Assembly (NCBI GenBank): GCA_007694095.1
Contig: RECI01000222.1
Location: 1 to 32,098, forward strand
Direction: 5' to 3'
Length of the DNA: 32,098 bases
Source of the DNA: Balneolaceae bacterium
GTDB taxonomy: Bacteria; Bacteroidota; Rhodothermia; Balneolales; Balneolaceae
Positions 1-8,103 of this stretch are shown piece by piece. The notes beneath the pieces are model-generated. The model was given only the letters and a program-made list of their open reading frames with translations, was not told the origin of the DNA and did not search any database. The position numbers and the translations under genes were made by a program. Position 1 is the first letter of the stretch; every line of letters begins with the position of its first letter.

Positions 1-451
1 TCTGAACAAACCCCCTTCCCTGGAAAAAGGTATGAATGGCAAAAATAATCTCATTTCTCACACGCATGGCAGCCCACTGTTTACGGCTTCGCAGCCACAG
101 GTGCCGGTTCTCCATCAAAAATTCCACCCCATGTTCTTTTGGGGTAATAGGATAATTTTCGGCGATGTGAATTACCTTCAGTCCAGTAGCGTGAAGTTCA
201 TATCCTCCCACACTTCGTTCATCTTTCACAACTTTGCCTGTTATTTCGAGAGAGCTCTCCTGCTTCAATGTCCCTGCAGCATCAAAAACTTCAGACGTAA
301 CATCATCTGCTCCGACAATACACTGGCATAATCCGGTACCGTCTCTCACTTCCAGAAAATGGATTGCCTTGCTGCTTCGAATATTGTAAAGCCATCCTTT
401 TAGGGTAACAATCTGGTCCTGATGGTTTGATAGTTGGTTAATGTAGGTCAT
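1..451 (-). CDS. asnS: asparagine--tRNA ligase, N-terminal part (cut by window edge)
   Basis: AsnRS charges tRNA-Asn with asparagine in the cytoplasm. I translated the minus strand from the ATG at 449-451 and it stays open to the window start, giving 150 codons. The visible part opens MTYINQLSNHQDQIVTLKGW and continues with the OB-fold anticodon-binding domain (IHFLEVRDGTGLCQCIV, then LEITGKVVKDERSVGGYELH). It then enters the class II linker and core (HGVEFLMENRHLWLRSRKQ, MRVRNEIIFAIHTFFQGRGF), which is typical of the AsnRS/AspRS family; the linker and GLCQCIV strand favour AsnRS. The catalytic domain lies outside the window. No strong Shine-Dalgarno precedes the ATG, only an A-rich stretch. 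It lies 146 bp downstream of the M16 protease gene on the same strand. Confidence 0.9.
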   Translation of the reverse strand, partial: MTYINQLSNHQDQIVTLKGWLYNIRSSKAIHFLEVRDGTGLCQCIVGADDVTSEVFDAAGTLKQESSLEITGKVVKDERSVGGYELHATGLKVIHIAENYPITPKEHGVEFLMENRHLWLRSRKQWAAMRVRNEIIFAIHTFFQGRGFVQ

Positions 452-597
452 CTTTTTAAAGTAATCTCTGGTAGTTTACAATTTATAAGAATGAATTTCT
501 TTGGTTTTATATTACTTTCTATTGGTACAGAATAAATCCCGAAACAAGTAATCCTGCATCCCATATCCGGTACCCACACAAATCAGTACAGGGCCTT

Positions 598-1857
598 TTA
601 TTTCTTTTCGGGTATCAACAGTGTTTCAGAAAATGTTGCCGGATCAAAAAATTCAGCTGAAAACCTCTGGAGCTCATCATGTGTTACTGCATCAATATTT
701 TCGACCAGCTCATCCAGGGTGACGTACCGGTTAAAATAGAGCTCACTTTTTGCAAGACGGGTCATCCGGTTGCTCGTGTTTTCCTGGGAAAGCAGCAATT
801 TTCCTTTTAATTGAGCCTTGGATTCACCCAGTTCTTTTTCGCCGACTTCTTCTGTTTGAATTCTCTCGAATTCTTTGGTTATTAATTCCCTTACGTGAGG
901 TACATATTCCAAATCTGTACCGATATATACTCCAAAAAGGCCGGTATCAATATAGGATTGGTTAAACGGGCCAACGGAATAACAGTATCCATACTTTTCC
1001 CGAATGTTTTGATGCAGCCTGGAACTCATTCCTCCTCCCAGTACGGTATTTGCAAGCAATAAAAGGTATTTGTCGGGGTGATCGAAATTGAGAGCCCTTC
1101 GGCCGGTAATCATGTGTGTTTGTTCAATCGGTTTTTTTATCTCTTTTTGGGTTACCTGGTAGTCAGGAAGCTGCTGTTCCACATCTATTGTTATTTTCGT
1201 GCCGTTGTGATTCAACACATTACTTACCAATTCAATTACCTCGTCATGATCTGCATTTCCGGCAACGGCAACAAGAATGTTATCCGGCTGGTAGCGCTCA
1301 TCCATATAATCAAAGAGATCCTGCCTTTTAAATGACGATACCGTTTCCTCATAGCCAATTACCGGTCTTCCGATAGGGTGATTTTGAAAAACCTGTTTAC
1401 TGAACTCTTCAAAAACCACATCGTCAGGGCTGTCGCGATACATTTTCATCTCTTCGAGCACCACTTTTTTCTCTTTCTCAAGTTCCTTTTTTGGGAACCG
1501 GGAGTTTCTAACCATATCTGAAAGTACATCTACAGCCCTTTCAAGTTTAGTATCGAGGCAACGGGCATAATAACAGGTATACTCCGTGGAAGTAAATGCA
1601 TTCAGGTATCCTCCCACTGACTCCATACTTTGCGCAATATCATAAGCCGTTCGGGATTTAGTCCCTTTAAAAAGCATGTGTTCCAGGAAATGGGTAATCC
1701 CTGCCTGCTCTTTCCGCTCATTGCGGCTTCCGGTTTTTACCCAGATACCTACGGAAATACTTTTCACACTACTGATATGTTCAGTTACAATTTTTAGCCC
1801 ACTTGGTAAGATTGTTTTCCTGACATCAGTGTCAGTTTCTGTTTTTGATATTGTCAT
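598..1857 (-). CDS. M16 family zinc metallopeptidase (processing-peptidase-like)
   Basis: This is a 419-aa peptidase of the pitrilysin/mitochondrial processing peptidase family. The inverted zinc motif HxxEH is present as HFLEH (His56, Glu59, His60), and the third ligand, Glu136 in VVLEEMKMYRDSPDD, lies 76 residues after His60 as the family expects. The R/Y-type C-terminal signature is seen as GGGMSSRLHQNIREKYGYCYSV. Length is normal for the bacterial single-subunit form. No signal peptide is visible, so it is probably cytoplasmic. The frame stays open upstream to 2034, but that extension translates an intergenic hairpin repeat and I reject it; MTISKTETD at 1857 is the likely start because homology-like sequence begins just after it. 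Substrate unknown. Confidence 0.92.
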   Translation of the reverse strand: MTISKTETDTDVRKTILPSGLKIVTEHISSVKSISVGIWVKTGSRNERKEQAGITHFLEHMLFKGTKSRTAYDIAQSMESVGGYLNAFTSTEYTCYYARCLDTKLERAVDVLSDMVRNSRFPKKELEKEKKVVLEEMKMYRDSPDDVVFEEFSKQVFQNHPIGRPVIGYEETVSSFKRQDLFDYMDERYQPDNILVAVAGNADHDEVIELVSNVLNHNGTKITIDVEQQLPDYQVTQKEIKKPIEQTHMITGRRALNFDHPDKYLLLLANTVLGGGMSSRLHQNIREKYGYCYSVGPFNQSYIDTGLFGVYIGTDLEYVPHVRELITKEFERIQTEEVGEKELGESKAQLKGKLLLSQENTSNRMTRLAKSELYFNRYVTLDELVENIDAVTHDELQRFSAEFFDPATFSETLLIPEKK

Positions 1858-1950
1858 TTGCTGATTTTTAATTCTCTTTTTTGAACGCGTGGAAAATACG
1901 AATTCCTGTGATGAATAGAGAATTTTTGAAATGATTTGCTTACAGACCGA

Positions 1951-2100
1951 CCTGTCAGCATACCCCGGCGCTGTTCCGGGGTTTCTGACAGCGTCTAAGG
2001 GTTGGGACGCCAGGCTGGGTTTCACTGAGATCACGGCTTAGCAACGCTGACAGATCCGGTAGGTGCTGTCAGGTTGTTATAAAACGACCTGTCAGGTTGT
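1951..2100. repeat. Hairpin-rich intergenic repeat with five CTGTCAG/CTGACAG units
   Basis: The heptamer CTGTCAG or its reverse complement occurs at 1952-1958, 1985-1991 (inverted), 2047-2053 (inverted), 2066-2072 and 2089-2095. The first two enclose a second perfect stem, ACCCCGG (1962-1968) with CCGGGGT (1976-1982), making a long two-part hairpin. The third and fourth form another hairpin with a 12-nt loop. The last two units are in a 12-bp direct repeat, CTGTCAGGTTGT. It lies between the Omp85-like gene and the M16 gene, both on the minus strand, so it could attenuate transcription or stabilise mRNA ends. I recall similar CTGTCAGGTT palindromes between genes in other Bacteroidota, but cannot check copy number here. 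Confidence 0.7.
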
Positions 2101-2106
2101 GAAGGT

Positions 2107-3504
2107 TCAGAAGGTAGGATTCAGGCGAAACCAGAATACCGGTGTTGAATCAAATGTTCGCAGCGGCCAGGCAAGTTCAAAACGGACCACACCCGAGCCA
2201 ATTCCTACTCCGGCATCATGCTGCAGGTCTTTGAATGAAAATTGATTTAATCCTTTAAACGGATTTCCCGATCCTGCAAGCTCCTCTATATCACGTACCC
2301 AGCCCGAATCGAGGAAAAACAGCAAATGCAGGTTATAATCCCTGATCCATTCACCCGCCCGACGCGAGGGGCGGCCAAACTGAACCTCAATATTGCTGGC
2401 AAGCATCTGATTTCCTTTAAAAAATTTGAAAGGTGATCCTCTCAGAGTACCGATACCCCCCAGGTAGAAATCTTTAAAATCAGGAGCGTTTCCGGTTATT
2501 CCGCCGGCCTGTACCCTCCATTTCAATACGGATCCCGGTTCAAAGTTGTAATAGACGGTTGCATCGGCACGGTATTTATTGAAACGGTAATCCTCATCAC
2601 TTTGTCCGTTATCAGCCAATTCAGCAACCACATTACCGCTGGCAGTAAAATAATTTGTAATGAGAACCTTTCGCGGATTCAGGGATAAAGAGATACTGTA
2701 AGTGTCGAGCTTTATCTCGTCGGTAAGCTCATCAATTGCAGGGTTTGGCCTGTAAGTAGACGCATAACCAAAAAGCGAATACCTTGTATTCTGGAACACA
2801 GTGCTGTAATTGGTGGCATTGTAGGAGAAACTTGTTTCCAGCCATCGTCGGGTTCTAAAGACAGAATATATGCCAAAACCTTCCATTTTATGGTAATCCA
2901 GGTAATCATATCCTGCGAGAAAAGAGGTTACCGTTGATTCCACCAAACCGACTCGCCGAAAATCTTCGGTGCCTGTTGCATTGTAATATTCGGCCCCAAC
3001 CATAAACCTTCGGTTTGTGCCAATTAATTTTTCAAGGCCAATAGCATATTCCCAGTCTTTCGATGCGGTTCCGTACCCGATAAATCCATGCGGCTGTATC
3101 TGCGGGATATTGAGAAACGAATCATTGCGGTGCCACTGCATTCTCTCTTTTCGAATACTGAAAAACAAGCCGTTCACCCTGTTAAAATGGAACGTTGGGA
3201 GATTGGGGTACTGGCTGTAAAGGGCGCTGCTATAATAGGGCCCGGCTTCAAAGCTGCCGCCCAAATCAAGCCCGGTAATGGATAAACGCCTAACAGCCCG
3301 GTTAAAATCGTCCGGTTCACGATCAATTTCGGCCACTTCGCTGGCATCATCCGGCCCCGATCTGCCAAACAATTCATCAATTGATGTTGTAAATATCGGG
3401 TCTCGCCTGAAGGGATCGTCCGGGTCTGCAGTTTGAGCAAAAAGTTCAGGCCGGATCAGCAAAAATAAAAAAAGGGTAAGTATTGAAATTCTCATCGCAT
3501 CCAT
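2107..3504 (-). CDS. Omp85/BamA-type outer-membrane beta-barrel protein
   Basis: This 465-aa protein starts with a signal peptide (MRISILTLFLFLLIRPELFAQ) and is then rich in alternating aromatic/polar beta strands, ending in Phe as outer-membrane barrels do. The segment FYLGGIGTLRGSPFKFFKGNQMLASNIEVQFG matches the GG-xx-TLRG-Y region (VRGF/Y motif) of the Omp85 C-terminal barrel, and the end ELAWPLRTFDSTPVFWFRLNPTF fits the final barrel strands. There is no room for a full set of POTRA domains: only about 80 acidic residues separate the signal peptide from the barrel. It is therefore not the essential BamA but a small surface-antigen-like relative of unknown cargo. It follows the PP2C phosphatase gene by 58 bp on the same strand and is probably co-transcribed. 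Start could be Met1 or Met4. Confidence 0.78.
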   Translation of the reverse strand: MDAMRISILTLFLFLLIRPELFAQTADPDDPFRRDPIFTTSIDELFGRSGPDDASEVAEIDREPDDFNRAVRRLSITGLDLGGSFEAGPYYSSALYSQYPNLPTFHFNRVNGLFFSIRKERMQWHRNDSFLNIPQIQPHGFIGYGTASKDWEYAIGLEKLIGTNRRFMVGAEYYNATGTEDFRRVGLVESTVTSFLAGYDYLDYHKMEGFGIYSVFRTRRWLETSFSYNATNYSTVFQNTRYSLFGYASTYRPNPAIDELTDEIKLDTYSISLSLNPRKVLITNYFTASGNVVAELADNGQSDEDYRFNKYRADATVYYNFEPGSVLKWRVQAGGITGNAPDFKDFYLGGIGTLRGSPFKFFKGNQMLASNIEVQFGRPSRRAGEWIRDYNLHLLFFLDSGWVRDIEELAGSGNPFKGLNQFSFKDLQHDAGVGIGSGVVRFELAWPLRTFDSTPVFWFRLNPTF

Positions 3505-3562
3505 TTTCCCATCAATACGATATCATTGGCTAAGTGTTACATCAGAAGTATTCAATTTTTAC

Positions 3563-5641
3563 TTATTCCGGAATTTTTATTATAAGCAGGGTAATATCAT
3601 CTTCCGGTTCTTTTCCACCTGTCCATGTTTTTATTATCTGGCTTAAATGCTGGATGATGTCATTGGCCGAGTAACCATCAGAGCTTTTCAGTATGTTTTC
3701 TATTTTACTAATGCCAAGCATTTCCCTGTTGGCATCGAACAATTCCATCAGGCCATCACTCATCATCAGCATCACGTCGCCTTTATCGAGCTGCACTTTT
3801 TTGTTTTTGTATGGAAATTCAACATGGCTTCCAAGGGGCAGCCCTTTCAATGTAATTCGGTCAATTTTTTTCTGATGGCTTCTGTAAATAAGGACAGGAG
3901 GCATTCCGGCAGTTGCTATATCAAAAGTATTGCCGTTACAGCGTACAAGCATCAGCCCCATATACATAAGCTTCATATTCATATTGTGCAGCCCGTTCGA
4001 CATGCGCTTGAGCATTGTAAGGCTGTCTGACTCATGAACCAGGGAGTGAAAATAACTTTTTGCTGCGGCAACCATGATTCCCGCCTTCATTCCATGGCCT
4101 GTTGCGTCGCCAAGAGCTAAAATCAAGCATCCATCTTTTCCTGTACTGTAATCGTAATAATCTCCTCCAACTTCAGTGGCGGTTTCCATAAAAACTGCCA
4201 TATCGTACCCGGGGATGGTAGGCATTTTTTTAGGAAGCATGGACATCTGTAAAGCACGTGCTTCTTCAAGCTCCTTTGTTTTTCGTTCATTTTCTGCCTC
4301 AAGAAGCCGTTTTTCAATTTCACGTTCCTTGCTTATTCTCTCCTGCTGCAATGTTTTTTCTGAAAGCACCTGAACTTCCCTGAGCTTTGATTCAAGGTTT
4401 TTCTGAGTAACGGCAAAATCCCTCGACAGAAAAAGAGACATTGCAAGAATCAGCCCACCCGATCCCGCGATATTTACAAACTGCACATTTCCCTCAATAA
4501 GGTTAATGTTGATTAATACAGTGCTGACAAGAGCTGTCAAAAAAATCAATAAACCTACTCCGAGTACCCATACACCGCTGCGGTTTTTATACAACATCAC
4601 AGCGATGGTTCTGAGTATTTCGAGTATCAGGATAATTACGAAGATTTCCCTTATGAAGTACATACGTTCGGTAAAGTACCAGACCAACACACTTACAACC
4701 AGACCGGCAAGAAGTAATATATCAGTATAGAATGGGGAAAATTTGTGATCTATGCTGTGGGTAAACCGCGCGGCAAAGGTGAGCACAAGCACCTCGGTAA
4801 CCAGTAAATATCGAAAAATATAGAGCGTATCAAATGTGTTTTCCGATAATTCCAACCTGAAGTAGATATAGGATAGTACAGCCAGAAAACCTACAAAAAT
4901 CGAGAAATAGAAATTTCTTCTTTCAGCCGGGTAAAAGACAAAGAGCAGAAAATGAATTATGGCAAATGCCAGCAACATCCCCATATAAAACATATTGCTG
5001 GCAGTCCAGCTTGAGATAAATGCGTATGTGAGGTCCTGGTGGACGTTCCAGTCGCCTAACAGAAAACGGAATCCGTTATAACCCATCAACCTCCCGGTAA
5101 TCACATATTCTGGATTTATGAACCTAACTGCCAGGGTTTGAACTTCACCGTTGGGAAAAACAATCGGAACCGGCTGTCTGCTGTTATAATTTTCAACCTG
5201 GCCGGGGTCTGTGGAAAATTTTCCAAGTTCAATAATTTTTTCACCATTCAGATAAATTTCAGATGCTCCGAGATGGCGGTCTATTAAAAGTGCAATAGGT
5301 TTGCCGGTAAGTTCTTCATCAACTACAAATTCCTTTCTGAACCATCCTATGCCGTTCCAATCAATAAATGCAAGGTCGGCCTGTGTAAGGTTTGTACTTA
5401 TCACCTCCCAGTCAGAATCATCATAATCATGACGGGCTCTTTCCGGATCATCTCCTGCCTGAAATTTCCACCTGTCCTGAATATAGATGATGCTTTCTTC
5501 ATTCAGCATCGCTTCCATGGTGATTTCTTCAATCATTGATTCAGAAAATTGGAAAAAACTTTCCTGCCCATATGCATTTACAGCATACAGCAAAAGCCAT
5601 CCCAAAAGTGAAAATGCAATGCCTGAAGGCCTTGTACACAC
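3563..5641 (-). CDS. Membrane-bound sensor PP2C/SpoIIE-type serine phosphatase
   Basis: This 692-aa protein has clear modules. A signal peptide (1-25) is followed by a jelly-roll domain like the sugar-binding domain of family 2 glycosidases (about 57-180; WKFQAGDD, DYDDSDW, GWFRKEF, ASEIYLNGEKI), facing outside. Next comes a seven-helix 7TMR-DISM-like membrane region (about 212-405), a charged coiled coil (about 410-465) and a C-terminal SpoIIE/PP2C phosphatase (465-692). Metal-binding motifs are present: GGDYYDY (492-498), GDATGHG (511-517), MMSDG (626-630) and EDDITLL (680-686). The family dephosphorylates anti-anti-sigma (STAS) proteins or similar partners, but no STAS or anti-sigma kinase gene is next door. 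It starts 11 bp after the DUF4097 gene and precedes the Omp85-like gene, so an envelope-stress or ligand-sensing role is inferred. The ligand is unknown. Confidence 0.88.
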   Translation of the reverse strand: MCTRPSGIAFSLLGWLLLYAVNAYGQESFFQFSESMIEEITMEAMLNEESIIYIQDRWKFQAGDDPERARHDYDDSDWEVISTNLTQADLAFIDWNGIGWFRKEFVVDEELTGKPIALLIDRHLGASEIYLNGEKIIELGKFSTDPGQVENYNSRQPVPIVFPNGEVQTLAVRFINPEYVITGRLMGYNGFRFLLGDWNVHQDLTYAFISSWTASNMFYMGMLLAFAIIHFLLFVFYPAERRNFYFSIFVGFLAVLSYIYFRLELSENTFDTLYIFRYLLVTEVLVLTFAARFTHSIDHKFSPFYTDILLLAGLVVSVLVWYFTERMYFIREIFVIILILEILRTIAVMLYKNRSGVWVLGVGLLIFLTALVSTVLININLIEGNVQFVNIAGSGGLILAMSLFLSRDFAVTQKNLESKLREVQVLSEKTLQQERISKEREIEKRLLEAENERKTKELEEARALQMSMLPKKMPTIPGYDMAVFMETATEVGGDYYDYSTGKDGCLILALGDATGHGMKAGIMVAAAKSYFHSLVHESDSLTMLKRMSNGLHNMNMKLMYMGLMLVRCNGNTFDIATAGMPPVLIYRSHQKKIDRITLKGLPLGSHVEFPYKNKKVQLDKGDVMLMMSDGLMELFDANREMLGISKIENILKSSDGYSANDIIQHLSQIIKTWTGGKEPEDDITLLIIKIPE

Positions 5642-5652
5642 GATTATTTGAA

Positions 5653-6648
5653 TTAATGTGTTTCCGTAACTGTGATTAATCCCGATACGGTTGTCAATTG
5701 AACCGGAAGCCCGCCTTCTCTTAAGACGAGCTTGCGCTCCCTAAAGGTTTGAGATTGTTCAGAAATTGATCCCTGGCTGATTCCTGCGAGATCAAACCGC
5801 ATTGCCCGTCCCTGTATTTCATATCCGTCAATGGCAGGAATCGTAAGATTGATATCTCCGCTTACAGCTTCCATGTAAATTCCCTGGGATACCTGAAGAA
5901 AATCTGCGGTAATGTTACCGCTTGTAGTTGCAGAAACAAGCGTTCCGTTCATATCGCTGGCAATTATATTGCCCGTTACCGTTCTCACCCTCACCTCACC
6001 GTAATTTGAATCAACATGAATATTACCGTTCACAGTTTTGGCAAATATGTTACCGCTTAATCCTGTTAATTCGATGTTTCCGGTTGTTGAAACTGCCCTT
6101 ATCTCTCCTCGTGCTCCGGTAATGATCAAATCACCGCTTTGGTTTTGCACAAAGTGGCTTCCTTCGGTTCCTTCAAGAGCAATCATGCCATGCACACTCC
6201 TCAGCTCGACAGATGCTTTCGATGGAACCTGCAGCACAAAATGGAATCGTACATCACCCCTCTGCCTCGATGAACCGGGACGGCGGTCTTCAATGGATGC
6301 AATGATCTGGTCGCCCCGCTGAAACATCACAATTCTGTAGTTATCGAGGCTGCGTGTTCCCGACCAGAGTGAAAAAGATCGTTCTACATATAAATCAACC
6401 TGTACACCACCTAAATCGGGATTTTCGATAACTGTAATATCTCCAAATATTGTTTTAACGATAATTTGCGGAGCACCCCTGACCCTGAAAAATTTTGACT
6501 CATAGGGATCATTCTGATTGGTTTCGTCAATAAGTACCGTGTTATGCAGTGAAACTCCCGCGTTTTGAGCCTGAATACCCCTCCCTGCGGTAATAAACAC
6601 GAATATGACCAGGGTAAGCTTAAACATCCATTTATTTCGAATTTTCAT
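5653..6648 (-). CDS. DUF4097-type secreted beta-helix-like protein
   Basis: This 331-aa protein has a signal peptide (WMFKLTLVIFVFITAGRGIQAQ). The rest is a run of short beta repeats such as GDLIITGARGEIRAVSTTGNIELTGLSGNIFAKTVNGNIHVDSNYGEVRVRTVTGNI. This matches the DUF4097/DUF4098 adhesin-like fold, in which each turn has a G-[DN]-I core. Proteins of this type are often next to sigma/anti-sigma or sensor genes, but their function is mostly unknown. It ends 11 bp before the sensor phosphatase, so the two are almost certainly one transcript. It probably sits in the periplasm or on the outer surface and could be a partner of the phosphatase's external domain; this is inference from position. 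A 104-bp gap separates its start from the HD-domain gene upstream. Confidence 0.8.
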   Translation of the reverse strand: MKIRNKWMFKLTLVIFVFITAGRGIQAQNAGVSLHNTVLIDETNQNDPYESKFFRVRGAPQIIVKTIFGDITVIENPDLGGVQVDLYVERSFSLWSGTRSLDNYRIVMFQRGDQIIASIEDRRPGSSRQRGDVRFHFVLQVPSKASVELRSVHGMIALEGTEGSHFVQNQSGDLIITGARGEIRAVSTTGNIELTGLSGNIFAKTVNGNIHVDSNYGEVRVRTVTGNIIASDMNGTLVSATTSGNITADFLQVSQGIYMEAVSGDINLTIPAIDGYEIQGRAMRFDLAGISQGSISEQSQTFRERKLVLREGGLPVQLTTVSGLITVTETH

Positions 6649-6732
6649 AGCTGCTACATTGAACTAAGCCTGCACAATCAACAGTTATTGCTGATTAATG
6701 TACTATTTAATACGCTAACAAGGGAGCTGAGT

Positions 6733-6744
6733 TACAGCGCTGTA
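6733..6744. other. 12-bp perfect palindrome after the HD-domain gene
   Basis: TACAGCGCTGTA is a perfect palindrome lying directly against the stop codon of the HD-domain gene (stop at 6745-6747) and about 85 bp upstream of the DUF4097 start. It is too short with no loop for a good terminator and has no T-tract. It could be an operator for the DUF4097/phosphatase/Omp85 transcript, or chance. Confidence 0.3.
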
Positions 6745-7299
6745 TCAACTATTTTCAAAAATCCCGATCATAAACGCGATGTGGTCGGTAAGTTCCTTTT
6801 CGATCAGTTCTGCTCCTTTTTCGATATCCTCTCTGGGCACATTTGCCGCGAAACGCTTGTCTTTCATTTTTTTCCTCACGGATGATACCTTCATCCCGGA
6901 AAAACCTGTTGGGCGCATCAAGGCAACCGCATTCATGAACCCTGCAAGCTCATCACAGGCAAACAGATACCGCTCTATTTCACTTTCGGGGCTTTTGCCG
7001 GTTCTTTCAGGGGCGTGGGCTTTAATTGCATGCAACACATCAGCAGGATAACCTAAAGGCGGCAAGATATGGTTCACTGCCCGATTGGGGTGCTCATCAG
7101 GAAATTTTTCCCAATCAAGATCATGAAGCAAACCTGCTGTCCACCATTTATCCACTTCAAGGTCTGTCTTATCGAGGCTACCGGCGTATGCTTCCATTGC
7201 TTTTGCAACCATTTTACAATGATCCCTGAGATTTTCCGACTCAATATATTCATCGAGAAGGTTTATCGAAAATTCACGTGAAGGCATGTCAGCAATCAT
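6745..7299 (-). CDS. HD-domain (HDIG-type) putative hydrolase
   Basis: This 184-aa protein has the HD metal-site residues: His27 (RDHCKMVA), the HD pair at His59-Asp60 (AGLLHDLDWEK), His95 (AIKAHAPER) and Asp116 (FACDEL). It resembles the small bacterial HD proteins annotated as HDIG-domain phosphohydrolases; many act on nucleotides or phosphate esters, but this substrate is unknown. There are no membrane segments. Its ATG (7297-7299) overlaps the stop of the TM2 gene as ATGA, implying translational coupling and a shared transcript with the TM2 and DUF2752 genes. Confidence 0.82.
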   Translation of the reverse strand: MIADMPSREFSINLLDEYIESENLRDHCKMVAKAMEAYAGSLDKTDLEVDKWWTAGLLHDLDWEKFPDEHPNRAVNHILPPLGYPADVLHAIKAHAPERTGKSPESEIERYLFACDELAGFMNAVALMRPTGFSGMKVSSVRKKMKDKRFAANVPREDIEKGAELIEKELTDHIAFMIGIFENS

Positions 7300-7643
7300 T
7301 GGTTAATCTCTGTTAATACATTCCTGGCCACATTTCTGTTATACTCAAACGCGAAGTTTTTATAGTTTATCATATCAACAATCGTTCCAATAAAACATAA
7401 ACCTGCTGTTAAAAAAAAGAGTATTCCCATGCCGACCTGGCCAACGAAAAACCTGTGAATTCCGGCAACGCCAAATAAACCGATCAGGGACAAAACCAGC
7501 AATAAGACCGGGTCTCTTCTTCTCGAACGGTATATAGCAGAAAATAATTTTGCCTTTTCATCAGGCATTTCTTCAATCAGATGACTGATATACTGTGATT
7601 CATCCCCTTCGAGTTCGGGAAGTAATTCAAATATTTTTTTCAT
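7296..7643 (-). CDS. TM2-domain membrane protein
   Basis: This 115-aa protein has a soluble acidic N-terminus (about 1-45) with positively charged residues just before the membrane (YRSRRRDP). Two helices follow: VLLLVLSLIGLFGVAGIHRFFVG and GMGILFFLTAGLCFIGTIVDMI. The G-x-HRF-F-G turn and the following G-x-G/DMI pattern are the TM2 domain signature. TM2 proteins are small inner-membrane proteins of mostly unknown role. It is the middle gene of a three-gene set with DUF2752 (6 bp upstream) and the HD-domain gene, which it overlaps by 3 bp. Confidence 0.85.
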   Translation of the reverse strand: MKKIFELLPELEGDESQYISHLIEEMPDEKAKLFSAIYRSRRRDPVLLLVLSLIGLFGVAGIHRFFVGQVGMGILFFLTAGLCFIGTIVDMINYKNFAFEYNRNVARNVLTEINQ

Positions 7644-7649
7644 AATGAT

Positions 7650-7955
7650 TTAAGTTTGTTTGTATTTGTGATTTCTGTAAAAAATTTGTCCAATGCGGGA
7701 AAAAATAATTATTACGGCTAACCCCCCGCCAGGATGCATCTGCAGCGATGCAGCAAATTCGCCCCTGAACAGGTAAGCCACCGATCTGCCAAGGCCGCAG
7801 CCGGGACAGAATTCAATTCCTATATTGTGAAAAAGACAAAGTGTACCAGAATGTGCCGCAGGGTTCAGTGTTGCCATTAACAAAAGGCCGGAAGCGAGAA
7901 GTATCCACTCAAAGTGCAAAAAGAAGGTTTTTTTTAAAAGACATTCAGTAACCAT
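7650..7955 (-). CDS. DUF2752 family small membrane protein
   Basis: This 101-aa protein contains the DUF2752 hallmark CPGCGLGRS (about residues 50-58) between hydrophobic segments WILLASGLLLMATLNPA and GLAVIIIFSRIGQIFY. The paired cysteines suggest metal or redox chemistry, but the family has no assigned function. DUF2752 genes are often found next to TM2-domain genes in this bacterial group, as here (6-bp gap). It is the first gene of the minus-strand set and is divergent from the TonB-dependent receptor across a 148-bp AT-rich gap. Confidence 0.85.
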   Translation of the reverse strand: MVTECLLKKTFFLHFEWILLASGLLLMATLNPAAHSGTLCLFHNIGIEFCPGCGLGRSVAYLFRGEFAASLQMHPGGGLAVIIIFSRIGQIFYRNHKYKQT

Positions 7956-8103
7956 GAGCTTATTTTAAATTTCTTATATTATAAATCATAAAATCCTGCC
8001 ACACTATCTTGCGGAAAGGCAGGTTCAAAACATTAAAAAAATACGATTTCCGGTTTCACAAAACTTGATTTATCTAATTTCCAAGCCGGATAAAATAATA
8101 TAT

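Noticed and set aside
32-331. Plus-strand open frame (99 codons) at the window start
   Set aside because: It is antisense to asnS, whose minus-strand translation is clearly the real gene.
1858-2034. N-terminal extension of the M16 gene (59 codons)
   Set aside because: It translates the hairpin repeat and AT-rich leader, has no family similarity, and the normal M16 N-terminus starts at 1857.
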